The notes below the pieces were generated by a model. The model was given only the letters and a program-made list of their open reading frames with translations. It ran no database searches and was not told the origin of the DNA. Positions 1-14,100 of a DNA stretch of 64,000 nt are shown here, piece after piece (positions within the stretch are counted from its first letter, which is position 1; the number at the start of each line of letters is the position of its first letter). Source of the stretch: Strongyloides papillosus (Eukaryota > Nematoda > Chromadorea > Rhabditida > Strongyloididae); NCBI GenBank assembly GCA_005656395.1, contig SRSI01000071.1, positions 1,054,001 through 1,118,000 of the forward strand, written 5' to 3'. Position numbers and translations under genes: made by a program.

Positions 1-3000
1 TTTTAGAAAGAAACATTTTTTAATCTTATCAACATAGGAACATTATAATTAAAAATATTGAGATAGAATATCAAGCTATGTCATGATATTCTCTCTCTGT
101 ATATATTATCATTTACATATTATTCTTACTATCGTTTTTTTTATTTGTTTTGAACGATATTTATATATAGTCATAATATAAAATTTTTTTTAAATATATT
201 TTTTAAGATATATATTTATAATTTTTTATTGTCATAGTAAATAATCATGATCTTTAACTTGTTTTGATATAATAATAGACAAGGAAATTTTTTATGAATA
301 TGATAGTAGAAAAAAAATAACTAACTGTTAATAGCTTGATTATAATATTTTTTCTTTTTAATAATATTGATGGATCAATTGATACTCTATAAAAACTATT
401 AGTTTTAATTACTACATCTCAAAAATATCATCTAATATAAAGATTCTTTTATACTCTCAAATGAAATTGGGATACAAATAAAATTCTTTATTACCACTCT
501 ACCATAGAAAAATCTTTTAATCAAAGAGGACAAGGCAAACTGTTTAAATCATATAATTTTTAATTTATTAATGTTAAACACTAAAATAACCTATAACCAT
601 TAAGTATTTACAAGTAATTAGTACCAAATACATTAAAAACGTAGTAACTCTGAAATTTCAATGGTTAAATCTAACGTTTTTATCATTTAGAACTCATCAT
701 CATACTCACTATTTAACAAAACTCAAATATCATTTACATTTATATTTTAATAATATTTAACTATCAAAATATTTATCTTACTAAAAAAAGTTAATTCTTT
801 TTTGTTTTTGGAAGTTAATTTACAAAAATGATTTCTTTTTATATTATCTTGATATTTTCTTAAAAAGTATTTTATTAAATATTGCTTTAACCCCAATTCT
901 CCCCCATCACCAATTAAAACAACATCATTCGGCAAAGTTATTGTTATCATATATTGTTAATAATACGATTAAATATGTACAATTTAACATTTTTAAAGGC
1001 AATATAAAAATTGTGTAAAAATGATGGTGAAGGAAAGAGCTCAATAATGGAGTTAAGTGAAATTGTCTTCTTTTTTAACTCCAAATAATTTATATTCTTT
1101 TTATTTGATTGGAAGTAAAAAAATTAATTTTACAATTCATTTATTTGATATATATCTCTGTATAGAATGTCTATTAGATACATAAATTTTCACACACCAT
1201 ATTATTTTATGATAATGAATATATGATCTTTTTTCAAATATCCTTTTATTACTTAGAGAATTAATATAGAAAATTATATAAATACATATATTTTAATAAA
1301 TATTGCTATTTTTAAAATTACTATGCTGATTTACAAGGGATTATATTGCAGAAACTACTATTAACAACAACTGTATATACAATAATTGTGTCCTTTAACT
1401 GTTTTTGCATGACTCACTATTTTGCGAATAGTATATAGATATGTACTCAAATTTTTTTTATAATAATAAGTATTTAAAAAGATTGTAGAGATTTCGAGGA
1501 ATCAAATAAATTGATATAAATATATCATAATACAAAATTCGCGTATTTTAATATTTTATTATGTTTTGTTTTTATCATTTAAAATTCACTAATATTTAAT
1601 AAATTTCTATTTTATCAAAATAAATATCCTCTGTCATTATTAGTTTACTTATTAATGAAAACATTAAAATTATAACGTTAACCTCTTTTTATCACTAAAA
1701 ATGAATAGTACCACTTTCATCTACTTTTGTAATTAAAACATCAGTATGATATATATTTATTTAGTTAAAGTGTATGGTAATTCTTCTTGACATATTTATA
1801 AAAGAAAACTTTTATCCATTTTCTTATTTTAAAACATCCTCCAAATCAAAAATGATTTCTATTTCACTTTTGTTTCCCAATATTTCAAAGATTATTATGT
1901 CTTTCCTTCTTATTAAATATATGCTCACATAACATTTACTCAATCTAAAAACTTATTTCTCGCTAACTTGTTTTGAATTTTTTCCTAAGATCAAATAACT
2001 CTCTCTCTTACTTTTTCTCACTTCTTTTTTTAACTATTTAATAAAACTTATTGAAACTTTTCCACATAAATATATACAAAAATCAAATGAATCATATGTC
2101 AAAGTAGTATAAAGAATTGTATTTTAAAATTTAATTTTTATTATCATAGTAATATGAGATTTAAATATTTATCTTTTAAAAAAAATGTTTTTTTTAATCT
2201 AAACAAAATAAATATTTTATTGTTAGCAATATAAAATAAAAAAACTGTCAATTTTTGTTTATACATAAAATATGAAATAAAATACCATTTACCATTATAA
2301 ATACTTTCTTATTGTTTTACAAATATCTCAAGGTTGATCATTACATATATGAAGTAATCATTGAAATTTCTATTTATTATTATATTATTTGTAATAATGT
2401 GAGAAAAGATTTTATAAATCTTCCACCTACAATAATTATAAATGCATATATCTTTTATAAATAGAAAGATTTATATCATATATCATGTTTCAAAAAATTT
2501 TTCTTTCGTTAAAAAGGGTAAAACATTTTATCATAATGTAGTAATCATTCAACTTTATTTTTAAAATGATAAGTAAGTAGTTATATAGTGGAATGATAAG
2601 TTTTAAGGTAGTTTCTTTGACTTTTTATATATTTATATTATGTATACAATATTTTCATTGTGCAATAACATTATTTTAATTCTAATTTCCCAATAATCTT
2701 CTCAACTTTTAAATAATTATCATTATTGTACGTATCGTTATTTTCTATATACCTGTCTTCAAATGAAGGATAAGCCAAAAAGAAAAAAATAAAACCTTTT
2801 CTAAACGATGCAAAATATTAAAAAATGTTTTTTTTATATTCATTAACAATCTACAACATTCTTTAGTTATAATCTAACATTTGAAGAATTCAAAAATTTA
2901 TGTATATAAATATATAAGTTTGATAAATTTTTTATTAATTCTTTTCTTCAATTCACAACTAAAATTTATTTATTTTGATAGTATGAAAATAAACTTTGAT

Positions 3001-4283
3001 AAATTTTATTATTCAAAATCGTACATATATAAATATTCCTGTTGTTATAAAATTTTAATTACTAAATGCAAAAAAAACTTAGGAAAATATATAGTTAAAT
3101 TTGATATTATTACATTATCCAATAATTGCTTATAGTAAATTTTTCAACAATGTTAATTTATCCTTTTTTACCTGTAATTATATTCATTTAAAAGTTTGAG
3201 CAAAGTTTTATACAAAATCATTTTTCATTCCTATTTTTTAATTATGTTATACAATACCTATAAACATATATAAATCATATTTAAATTTATTTTACCTTAT
3301 TAAAAAAAGAATAATAATGTGGTTGACTAAATGATTAAGTAAAACTGGAAAATATATTATAGTAAAACATCTATATATACCGGTGTTATTAATACCTTTG
3401 CCCTTAAAAAATTTAGTTTATTATAAAAGTATTTTTCGAAATTTTATTTCTATTCAAAATCATTTATGTATTTTCATTTTTTTTATCATTAGTTTTAATA
3501 ATTAAAAAAAATACGCTTTTTTCATTGTAGATACCTATGTATTATTAATGAATTACTTTTTTTTATACCTTTAAAAACATTTCCAATCACATAGATTTTT
3601 TTTGCTTGTTGTTTTTTTATTATCTTTTGTTAATCAAAATTGCATGTTTTCAAAAAGAACATTTTTTTGGTCAAATACTACAATAACAAAAATGAGGATT
3701 TTAGATTTATATTATATAAGTATATTATAGTATATTTTTTTTTATATTTATATTAACAAAAATAGTAATTAACCTAATTTTCATTAAAAACATTTTTTTT
3801 TTGTTTATTAATTACTTTACCTATTGTAATTTGAAGATATTATCTTATCACTGGTACAATTTATGTATAAATATAATATTAGTATGCTAGTAAAATTTAT
3901 TATTTTTTTTATTATTATAATTGTATTGTCAATGATTATATTAGGTGTACATTCTTTTAAATATACTTTATACACATATACCATAGATGGAACACATTTG
4001 AATCATAAAAGATAAATTTCATCACTACCTTAAGATATTCATGTACACATACTTTATTATTAGAAAAATGATCTTTTATATTTAACTGTAAAAATAAATA
4101 TTTACATATATTGAAAAAATTATATTGTAGTAAAAGTATTAATATTTCTTTGTGAAAGAAAATTTTAATGTACAATATATGTGTGATATGATGTTTAAAT
4201 ATAGTTTCTTTAACCAAGAAATTTTTTGTTTCCTTATAGTACTACATTTACAACAATTACGGAAGTAAACATTACTGTCTATT
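1..4283. other. AT-rich intergenic region, no gene recognised
   Basis: This stretch is very AT-rich with many homopolymer runs. Open frames of 60-86 codons occur but show no family resemblance, and the longest plus-strand one lacks an ATG start. A minus-strand frame at 747-950 is slightly less AT-rich near its start, but I could not build a convincing exon chain from it. The last few hundred bases presumably hold the promoter and 5' leader of the kinesin gene. Confidence 0.5.
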
Positions 4284-4331
4284 ATGTTTCAAAATTATCA
4301 ATTTTTTTTAAATAACTTTTTTTATTATAGA

Positions 4332-6499
4332 ATGGTTTTTACAACATCAACTTTGTTACATTCTCCATCAACTGATAAAGATTGCTTACAAAATTCAAGT
4401 GCATTCTCCTTATCTTCCTCAAATACCTCTATTCATGAATTGTCCTCAGACAGTGGATGTGGTAGTTCATCACCACAAATGTCAACAGAATGTTGTCAAA
4501 TTGATGGATTATGCACAAAATATCGTTACATTCTTGAGAATGTTGAAGAAAAAAATAATCTTATTAAAAATCTTGAATATATAATTGATGAACAGGAGAC
4601 AGAGATAACCTCACTCAAGGAACACTTAACAAAACATTCTATAGATTATGATAAAAAATATAATATATTAGGTGGTGATTTAAGACATGGAGAGTATGGT
4701 GAGAAGAAAGTTCTTAAAGGTATCTCCTATTTATCATTAGATTTCGCTAAGATTAGTGATGAAAATTTGGAGTTAAAACGAAATTTATTAAAAGCTGAAC
4801 AAGAACTTAATAGATTGAGACTTTCAAGTAAAGTAACATTTGCGCAAATACCAATTATGGTTGATAAAGAAGTACAAGAAGATAGTGATATTGAGGCAGA
4901 AGATAGTAAGGACAGGAATAAATTGTCATTAAATGATTTATCTATCTACAAAGATGATATTTTGTTAAAATTAGCAAATCTTAAAAATGAGAAAGTAAGT
5001 TTATTTTTACAACTGTTGATAATCAAATTAAAACCAATGTTTATTTTAGGACGAATTTGATAAGACAAAACAGAAATTATTGATAGAGATGAATAATTTA
5101 ATAAAAACTGAAACTACCAAAATAGTTGAATTATTCATGACATCAATAAATAACCTATCAAAAAGTTATAAAAAAGAAATTGAGCATAGAAAGAAGCTTC
5201 ATGATGAACTTGTAAAATTGAAAGGTAATATAAGAGTATTTTGTAGGATAAGACCATACAATACCGGTGAGGAGTATGATAAAAATCTTGTCACAATTGA
5301 TCCATATGATGCTGATCAACTTACAATTACCAGTGATAATGGATTAAATAAAAAATTTAGTGTTGATAAAATTTTTAAAGAATCGGACGATCAAGAGAAT
5401 GTAGGTTTTATTTTTTAGTTAAAAATGTCATGTCTAAAACATTTCTACCGTCATTTTTTATTGATAAAATGTTGATTATATTTTTAAACATAGAATAATA
5501 TTTTTATTCAGTAGTAACAATATTTCTTTTGTTATTTTAGATATATCATGAGATTAGTCCAGTTGTAACTAGTTGTATTGACGGTAAAAATGTATGTATT
5601 TTTGCTTATGGGCATACTGGAAGTGGAAAAACATATACAATGGATGGTCCAGATACAAATCCAGGAATTGTTAGGAGAGCTATTACTGAATTATTTAAAA
5701 TATTAAATGATCAAAACGAAAGTTTGGATAGTAAAATAACAGTTTCGATGGTTGAGATATATAATGAAAAAATAAAAGATCTTTTATCACCTGAAAGTGA
5801 TAATTTAATGTTAAAATTGGGTGAGGGTGGGAAGCAAGAGATTAGAGGTTTAAGTGAGGAAGAAGTTAAAAATGTTAATGATGTTGAGGAGGTAATAAGA
5901 TTAGGGAGAAAAAATAGGTGTGTTGCATCAACAGCAGCAAATGAAACATCCTCAAGATCACATTCAATAACTTTAGTTAATGTTATAACAAAAAATAGAA
6001 TGACAAATGTTGAATGTAAAGGGAAATTGAATTTAATTGATTTAGCTGGTTCTGAACGTGTATCAAAGTCTCAAGTTGTAGGAAAGCAATTAAAAGAAGC
6101 TCAATGTATTAATAAGTCGCTCTCTGAACTGGGAAATGTTGTATTAGCACTACGTGCCAAAGCATCTCATGTACCATTTAGGAATTGTCTTTTAACAAGA
6201 TTATTAGAAGATTCCTTACGTATGTTTTAATATTATTTCTCTCCTTAAATTTATATCTCTTTTTAGAGGGTGATTCGAAAACATTAATGATTGTACAAAT
6301 TACAAAGAATAAGAAATATTTATCGGAAGCAGTTAGTAGTTTAACATTTGCAGATAAAATCAGTAAAGTATCCATTAAAGGATCAAGTAATAAAAGTAGA
6401 ACAAATACCTCGAATTATTCATCAATTGAAAGTAATGATGGAAAAAAATACAAAAAATCTATAAGTGATGTGACAATAGAATCTGATATCTCTTTCTAA
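4332..6499 (+). CDS. Kinesin-14 family C-terminal motor protein
   Basis: Predicted microtubule motor of 641 residues. Exons: 4332-4994, 5050-5400, 5541-6219 and 6267-6499; all junctions have GT..AG and close in frame. A Ser-rich N-terminus is followed by coiled-coil-like segments (about residues 55-275), then the neck-motor junction KGNIRVFCRIRP (about 279-290), which is typical of C-terminal, minus-end-directed kinesin-14. The motor has the P-loop GHTGSGKT (about 362-369), switch I SSRSHS and switch II LIDLAGSE. The motor is at the C-terminus with only a short tail after it. The start was chosen at 4332 because TTTATTATAG lies immediately upstream, a likely trans-splice acceptor; an ATG at 4284 lies before that acceptor. 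By family, kinesin-14 proteins organise spindles or carry minus-end cargo; the exact subtype was not resolved. Confidence 0.93.
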
Positions 6500-8370
6500 A
6501 ACTTAACCAATCATAATCTTTTTTATCTTACTATTATTTACTTCTTAAAACTCTTTTAGATATTCTATAAAATTCGATTTTAATTGAGAAAATGTATATA
6601 TATTAGAAAGTAATTTTAAATTTTTTCTTTTTTACCATTTTTAAAGTTTATTTGAAACGATTTTACATAAATTCTTTACTACTAAATTATATTTGATTAC
6701 ATTTTTATAAACAATCATTCATGTTCTTAATTAGTGTGCATGTATACTTGGAAAAAAATGATAATCAGAGTTACCTTTTTAGTTAATATCATAAACAATT
6801 TAATTAATGAAAGTATAGTAATTATCATGATTATTTTTTTAATTGCGTAAATGATCATGATTTAATGGTATGACTATATGTAAATTACCTTGTTCATTAA
6901 ATTATTTGATTTTTTATTAAAATAATGGTAAAGATCAAATTTTCTATAGTGTATTGTCTTTATCATAGAAAATCAAAAGGTCCAATTTTTTTTATTACCA
7001 TAAACTACTATTTTCCTAAACTTGTTTCTTCCCATTGCTAATACAATATTTTATGTTGTTATATTGCCAATTAGATAAATATATATTAATTATAATTGTA
7101 TTTTTTTTGTCATATTTAATTGTTTTTTAGATCGAATTTGAAATATTTATCGTTTAATATAATATCATATCAACTTTTTTTAATATTCCCGTATCAATTT
7201 AGAAAGACACAGTAGTCTATATATAATTAATGGCGCCTTTTTTTACAAAATGAATTTTTACTGTTTTTGTGTCACTCTCATTTATGTAATAATTGTCATC
7301 AAAAATATAACGGGTAAAAAATATATCTCATACAGTAAATATCATATCAATACAAATTTTATGTATAAAAAAATGTTCAAAATTATTTTTCTTACTTACT
7401 TTTAATTTTATACTTATAAAGATATGTCACTAATGGTCATATATACTCATAAATTTACGTGTTTAAAATGAGACATTTATAATTTAAGTTAGCAATATTC
7501 TATATTAATTTGTATTAATTTCATTTTCATTTACTTTTTCAATAGATGCATTTCCAAAAACCAAGTTTCCTTAAACTTGATTTAAAGATAATATTTAAAT
7601 ATAAAATCACAGTCATCCATATGTACATACATTTATATCATGATAGCTAATGGATGGATAACATAATATATATTAGTGATATTATTGAATACTCAGATAT
7701 CTTTTGACATTCCCTAAATAATCTTTACCTCTAGAAACAGGACTTCTAATTAACAGTTTATTGCAATAGAAATGATCATATAAAATGTGTCTCTTCATTC
7801 TTTATCAAAAAGTAACCATCTTTTAACTAATAAATTTAAAAGTTTTTCCTTATTATTTCAACTTGTTACAAACTATTAAGGAATGACAAAATTTAATTTG
7901 AAGGATCATATTAAAAGTATTTTTGTGTTGACTATAAAATATAACAAGATATTTGTTTTGTTGCATTTCTCCTTTATTTCCACTGAAACAAGCTTGTTTC
8001 AAAAGATTTTTACTAGCTAGAGAAGGTATGAAAAAAAGTGATTGTTGAGCGCTCCTACTATTTATGTTACCTTAATATATTCTTTTATGGAATTTTTGAT
8101 CGTGATTTTTATTATATGTCTGTAATATATCTTTAGATATATTCATATTTTCTTGAGAAAGTCGTTACTATTTTTAATTTTTGTTTATCACTAATGTAAT
8201 ATTATTTTTTATACAAAGAGATTTATTTATCATTAATAATCTTATGATCACCATAAAAATGACTATTTTTGTTTATTTTTTTACTTCTTAACCAATATGA
8301 CCAACAACAATTAATATTTTATCTCTTTGCAAATTTTAACAAAATAAAAATAACAATAAATATTTTCAGG
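6500..8370. other. Intergenic region between kinesin and PGAP2-like genes
   Basis: AT-rich, with no convincing open frame or RNA gene. It should contain the kinesin 3' end and the promoter of the next gene. Confidence 0.5.
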
Positions 8371-9513
8371 ATGAGTAAAGAAAATTTACCAATACCAAAT
8401 TCTTTATCTCTTACCTCAAGAACCTTCTCACCAAAATCACCACCACCATCATCATTCTCTCCAAGTGATTGGATGTTATATTTCAATTCTAAATTTGTGA
8501 TACTTGCTGCAACTCTTTTTCCAGGTGTTGGTTGTTATGCATGCATTGCATACACATATCTTTTCCAGTTTGATAAAGTTGTTAATTTTGCTTCAGATCA
8601 TTGTAATGGTACTATGTCGTAAGTGAGATAATCATATTATAATCTTTTATAAAATAAAAATTAATTTTTTCTTAATAATATTATTACTTATAACTTTTTT
8701 TGTTTATTTTTTAATTTCTAGATACATTCCACCTGTAAGTTATTCAATTGGTGTTTGGAAACCGCAAAAATTTTTTTGGTTATCAGTTTTAATGCTTCAT
8801 GTCCCTCCAAGGATCATTTATGTAGAGGTATGTGATTTTATTTATTTAAATTATTATTTTTTTTATTCTTTTTTAAGTTATGTAATAAATTTTTCTTACG
8901 TGGACCAAATTCATCAAATCCTGATAATTATTATTTTCATATTCTTCTATCAATGCATCGTTTTCTAATGCACCTCGAAATATGGGCATTAGTTGGGGTA
9001 TCAATCTTCGATATTGAATTTAATTTTTGTAAGTATTATATTTTAAGTCATGACAAACAATATGTCCTTTATTAATAAAATCTCTTCTTTTTCAGTAATA
9101 CATGCTATATTTTTTGGATTCTGGCTTGCATCATTTAACTTTAATATGTTATTTAGTGTCATTTTACAATATCAATCTGGGATAAACGAGACAGACTCAA
9201 AGTATTACACTTTATTTAAAATAAAAAGGCTTATGTTTATTGTTGGATGCCCTATCTCCTTAACAGCTTCTGCCAGCTATGTTTATTATTTAAAATCATG
9301 TAAAGATTTAGGTATGTTAAAACCAACAAATTATACTATTATATATTTAATTTTTTAGCTTATGTCACATTTTCTATAACAGAATATACTACTGTTGGGA
9401 TGAACAGTTTGTTTCACCTTCTTAGTTATATTGATGCAGACAAAATGAGTCTTGATATTGCTGTCGTACCATCAGTTCCAGGAAAAACAAAAAGCAAAAT
9501 GTGCGCAGTGTAG
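8371..9513 (+). CDS. PGAP2: PGAP2-like protein (Frag1/DRAM/Sfk1 family), GPI-anchor lipid remodelling
   Basis: Predicted multi-pass membrane protein of 291 residues. Exons: 8371-8618, 8722-8827, 8878-9028, 9096-9311 and 9359-9513, all joining in frame. The order of features matches PGAP2: a first hydrophobic segment, a lumenal stretch with a Cys (DHCN), a Pro-rich YIPPVSYSIG motif, a segment ending LHVPPRIIYVE, then further membrane segments and a final hydrophobic stretch (YVTFSITEY...). By family, PGAP2 acts in the Golgi or ER on fatty-acid remodelling of GPI-anchored proteins. TATTTTCAG one base before the ATG is a likely trans-splice acceptor and fixes the start. The N-terminal 30 residues are Ser/Pro-rich and probably not conserved. 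Another Frag1/DRAM member remains possible, but the motif order favours PGAP2. Confidence 0.82.
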
Positions 9514-11043
9514 ATCTTTTCAATATTATGTATCGATAAAAAAGAACTGTAAATATAAGGTGGGATGTTGTTTATTTTTAAATATTTTTTTACCATTTTT
9601 GACGAAAGCAAATTTTTAACTTAAATCATATCAACCCATACTTGAATTATGATAATTTTTACGGGTTTTAAAAATAAAAGGATTCTTTTTTTAATAATTA
9701 AACTTACTTCAGTTTATTTTGAACTTTTAGTGAAAATATTATAAAGATAGAATTAAATTTAAAATTGATTTGTACAAAATTCACATGATATTACTCATCA
9801 AAAGTATATTTTGAAATATTATTTATTAATCATACAACTTATCTTTGATAAGAACAACACAAAAATTATTGTAAACTAAAATCTTTACTATCTGTAGTCA
9901 AATATATCCGGTTAAATAGATTTGATACTTTTAACCAAGATTACTTGACTTGATAATAAAGAAAATGATGCTCTAATCAATTATGTAAGAAGATGGTGTG
10001 GTGGTGAACTAAATAATAAAATATAGAAGAAGAATGATTGTTTTATAATAATTCATCTGATAAATATATCCCTGCACCTTTATATGGAACGCCTCTTTCT
10101 TAACAGTTAACTTTTATTGCTTAGGAAATTTCTATTATATAATGTGGATGTGTATGTGAACTCTATCAATCTATTTTCTCTTATCTACACAAATGATAAG
10201 CTTTAATAACAAAATGTGTAGCTGATTATATGTACAAACATACATACATACACATATAAAAGAAAAAACACAGCGATTATGTATTTAATTTCAAGTATTA
10301 TATCACTATGTACATTAAATAAAAACCTCTTCCATGTGAAAATATATAGTGTTAAAGACAGTTAGTAAAAAAATTTTTTTTAAAGTATATTAATAAAATT
10401 TATATATATTTGTTAAATGAAAAAAGAATAATGTAATTTAAAATAAAAATTAAACATATAACAAATATATATTTTTCGTATGTACATTATAATCTCAACG
10501 CTAAAATGTACAAGTCTTTAATTACCATTTTCTAAAAATACTAATTACTAACCTCTTTTTTCAAACTGAATACTACCTAAATAAAGCATCTACACATATG
10601 TACCATTTTTGACAATTTTCCCTAAATATTGACATTAAATTTATATATTTGTTATTAACCAATAAAGTATTAAATGACAAAGATATATTTTATATTATTC
10701 AAATGATACTTTTTCATGAATAATGGCACCTATATATTAGTTTAATTTAAATTTTATATATAAATCTTATTGAAAACCAGACGTCAGAGGAAGGAAAATG
10801 GAATAAAAGGTTAATTTTAGAGGGAAATTCAATGTAATTACAAAAGTAGTAAAAAAAGATAAAGAAAGTGCAATTGCATCGTTACCTTAAGAATTCACTA
10901 TAGTAAATGTTTAATTTCATAAACATAGGAAAGAGTAAAAAAATATAATTCAAAGTGTTATAAAATTATTTTTTAGGAGACTAAAAAGTTGTAGGTAAAA
11001 TAATATGTAAATATGATGATATGTAATATGAAATTCAACCTAA
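9514..11043. other. Gene-less region with microsatellite-like patches
   Basis: No protein-coding frame. A short CATA-type simple repeat lies near 10233-10256. Around 10780-10910 the sequence is purine-rich and somewhat less AT-biased, which could be regulatory, but I recognise no specific site. Confidence 0.4.
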
Positions 11044-11114
11044 ATTGTTGAAACTTCATGACTTCGGTGAAACATATCCAAATCCGTTCCAACCGAATCA
11101 TGAAATTTAACAAT
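11044..11114. ncRNA. Candidate pre-miRNA-like hairpin
   Basis: This 71-nt segment folds on paper into one hairpin. Positions 11044-11052 pair with 11107-11114 plus a G-U, 11055-11061 with 11098-11104, 11063-11068 with 11092-11097, and 11071-11073 with 11086-11088. The result is about 26 base pairs with small bulges and a 12-nt loop at 11074-11085. It is less AT-rich than its surroundings and sits in a long region without protein genes. Length, loop and bulge pattern match a microRNA precursor. I do not recognise the sequence as a known nematode microRNA. The strand is uncertain: two C-A mismatches on the plus strand become G-U pairs on the minus strand, while the one plus-strand G-U is lost. 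Confidence 0.35.
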
Positions 11115-14100
11115 AAAGATTTTTTCAAATTTAACAAATCATATATATTTTTGCCTATCTTTAATTCTTAATATTTTCAAAAAATGAAGGCAACATAAAA
11201 AAATTTAATTATTTTTATTATCATATATACTATTTATAAAATAAATAATTTTTTTAGAAATACATATAATTTTTGTGCCTATACTTTTTGAGATAGATAT
11301 GGTTAAAGTGGAAAAGTAAAATGAGGGAAAGGGACACAATCTTTACTTTAAATAATAGGGAGATATATCTCTATATATACCACATATAAAGAGGAGGCAT
11401 TTTGGAGATGTGAATATATAAAGATGTAAATACACACACAGACACAGGGCATCATTAACGAGAGAGAAAGAGTATATTAATTGAAGGCATAAAAAAACCC
11501 TCCTAATGAATAGATAAATGTATCTATAATGACATATAAAACCTTCTTGTTAATAATTATATGATCGAGAAAAAGTTTTAAGATTAATCTATATTTATTA
11601 TATGGAGATTAAAAAGATACATTAAGTATAATTAAAAGATAAATTAATAGATAATGATAATTAAATGTTTATAAAATTTGTTTAGGTTAATAAAGAATAA
11701 TAATGATATGTTTGTGTTGTTGAAAAATTATAATTTATCTATCTTTTGTTGTAATTTTATCCTTTTGTTTGAATTATCAATGATAGATAATTATCACTAT
11801 TTGATAATTATATAAACATTATCTTGATAAACAATGATAAAAAGATGAAGTTTATCTAAAGTTCAATATATTAGAAGTTAAAAATAATACCATTAAAAAA
11901 ACTTATTCACCTTTTTCTCAAGCCATTTGAGAAGTTTTAAACAAAAAATGTTTACACATTACAATGATATAATATTAATTAACATTTTTACATAGTTTAC
12001 ATCTTCGATATTTAACAATTATAATAAAATAATAGTTTTTACAATCTAAAGATTATAAAGTGACCTTATTTAGCAAACATTAATATAGAAAAATAAATAA
12101 AGAATAGTTTATGTGAAATTAGATATATATTCCCTTCAATAAAAAAATGTTACAAATTTCCAACTTAATCATGTAAATGTGTATAACATTTAAACATTAC
12201 AAAAATAAATGGACTAAATTTTGTTTTTGGATTAATTGTCTATAAGATGTGCTAATCATTTTCTATAAATAGTGTAGAAGAAGTAAAATGCGAAAATTTT
12301 GTTTTTAATTTATTTTTTCTTTGTTTTTAAAAATATGCTTAATATTTGGTGTTCTTAGCAATATTACCATTCTTTTATTCAAAAGATTCATCTCTAAGAT
12401 ATATAATAGAATATATACACTTATTCTTGTAGATGATATGTTCTTGAACTTTTATTTTTAAACTCTAAAGGAATTGTATGATATGATTTTATCTCTCCTG
12501 TAATTTTGATTTAAAAAAAATTTTTAACAATAACTTAAAAGTTAAAAATTAGATATCATAATTCTTAAAACGTATGTATTTAAATGAACTGACATATTTT
12601 TTTATCAAAAATCGTTTCAATTCCCAAAAACGGTCCTGTTAATTTTTAATACTGTAGTTAAATTTTACAAGATTTATATTGACGCAATTCTAGGCCTTTT
12701 TGAGAAACAGATTATTACAGAAATAAATTTTACTTTTATTAGTCACAACCACAAATAAAACAATAATTAATAATTGGGTCCATTAAATTAATGTAAAATT
12801 AAGAGAGACATAATGACTTATATTTATAGCTTCCTATAGTTTTTAGCTCCAACAATATACATTTATACAAACCTAGTAACAGTAATTAACCCCTAAAATC
12901 ATGCCATTAATATTTTAAAATGGGGTAACTATCTAATAAAATGTAGAATTAAATAATTTAGGAAATTCATTCTTAGATACCAAATTCTAATTGATATCGT
13001 CTTATAACTATTATTTGTATAGCTTTATCCGCTAAAATCATCAATCGAGGAAAATATAAAATAAATACAAAATCTAAAAGTCCAAATAAGATGTTTTTCC
13101 AAAATATCTAACTCTATATTTTAAGTTAAATACATCAAAAAGTCTTTTTTAGAATTTTTTGTTAATAGATTATGTTTTTTTTGAAGTAAACATTATTGAA
13201 TTTATTGATTCATAAAGTTATATAGCTTTAAATTGGATGTATAATGAGATAAATTTTATCAATATTTGACTTTATATTTTTCTAGATACATCGAAAATTC
13301 AAGAATTTTAAATGATATACCTTTCTCTTTAAAAAGTTATAAAACTTTCAAAAAGTAATTTTTATGTGCTTTAAAATTAAAATTTAATCGAAATCTCTTA
13401 CTATTATTTTCTACACGTATGTTTATCAATAAAATATCTATTAATTTTTACTATTTGTGCAAAGTTACATGACCAAGGAAACAACCAATTTTTTTTACTT
13501 AAAATATGTTTTAATAAATTTATCATGTCTCGCGCACTTAAAAAGTCTAAAATGAATTTTTATTATTATATTATAACTTAATCTGTTGTAGAAATACGTC
13601 ACCTTAGGCATTTAAATATTTATCGCTTTTACTTTAAAATAATAATTAAAAATTAATTTGTGTCCATGATGTCAGTATTACATCATGTTCTGTAGTAAAA
13701 TTGTATGAATTTCATATTTTTGTTAATGAAAATTCTTAATGTATAGTACTATCAATTTAAAAGGTATTGATAAAATTAATTGCCAAAAATGACTTTAATT
13801 TTATTAATGTTGGCGTATAAGTATATTAATGGAAATTCACAATATTCTTTTTATGTGTTTAAAATTTAATTAAAAATGGATAAGTGTACAACAAGGGGAA
13901 GTATGTAGGAAATTTTAGTAAAGTATGTCTTGTGTTGCAAAAATTTAAATCTTCAGTTCATTTTATAGAGATTATTTTGCATACAAACGCTTGAAATATG
14001 ATTAAAAACTCATTAAATTTTGTCAAATTATAAAATTGTAAATTTCATAATTATAAAATATGAATTACCGTCAAAATTATATTTTTTCTTAAACTAATTA

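Noticed and set aside
747..950. 67-codon minus-strand frame beginning with a plausible peptide and less AT-rich codons near its start
   Set aside because: No family resemblance, and the only possible intron I could place is about 33 bp, shorter than the local minimum. Kept as noncoding.
2650..2680. Minus-strand TATTGCACAA, which matches the miR-92 family seed
   Set aside because: Similarity ends after the seed and no hairpin surrounds it.
2881..3135. 84-codon plus-strand open frame
   Set aside because: It starts with TTG and has a composition (Ile, Phe, Tyr, Lys, Asn) typical of AT-rich noncoding DNA.
3957..4217. 86-codon minus-strand open frame just upstream of the kinesin gene
   Set aside because: Low-complexity composition, no splice context, and it overlaps the expected kinesin promoter.
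9029..9047. Earlier acceptor in the PGAP2-like gene that would keep the frame
   Set aside because: It would make a 19-bp intron; the acceptor at 9095 gives a normal 67-bp intron and better continuity of the family motif.
12606..12710. Possible stem between an AAAAACGG patch and a GGCCTTTTT patch
   Set aside because: Pairing is broken by several bulges with a loop of about 65 nt; not better than chance.
13663..13685. Short palindromic stem (CATGATGT ... ACATCATG)
   Set aside because: Only 8 bp with a 7-nt loop and no extension; expected by chance.
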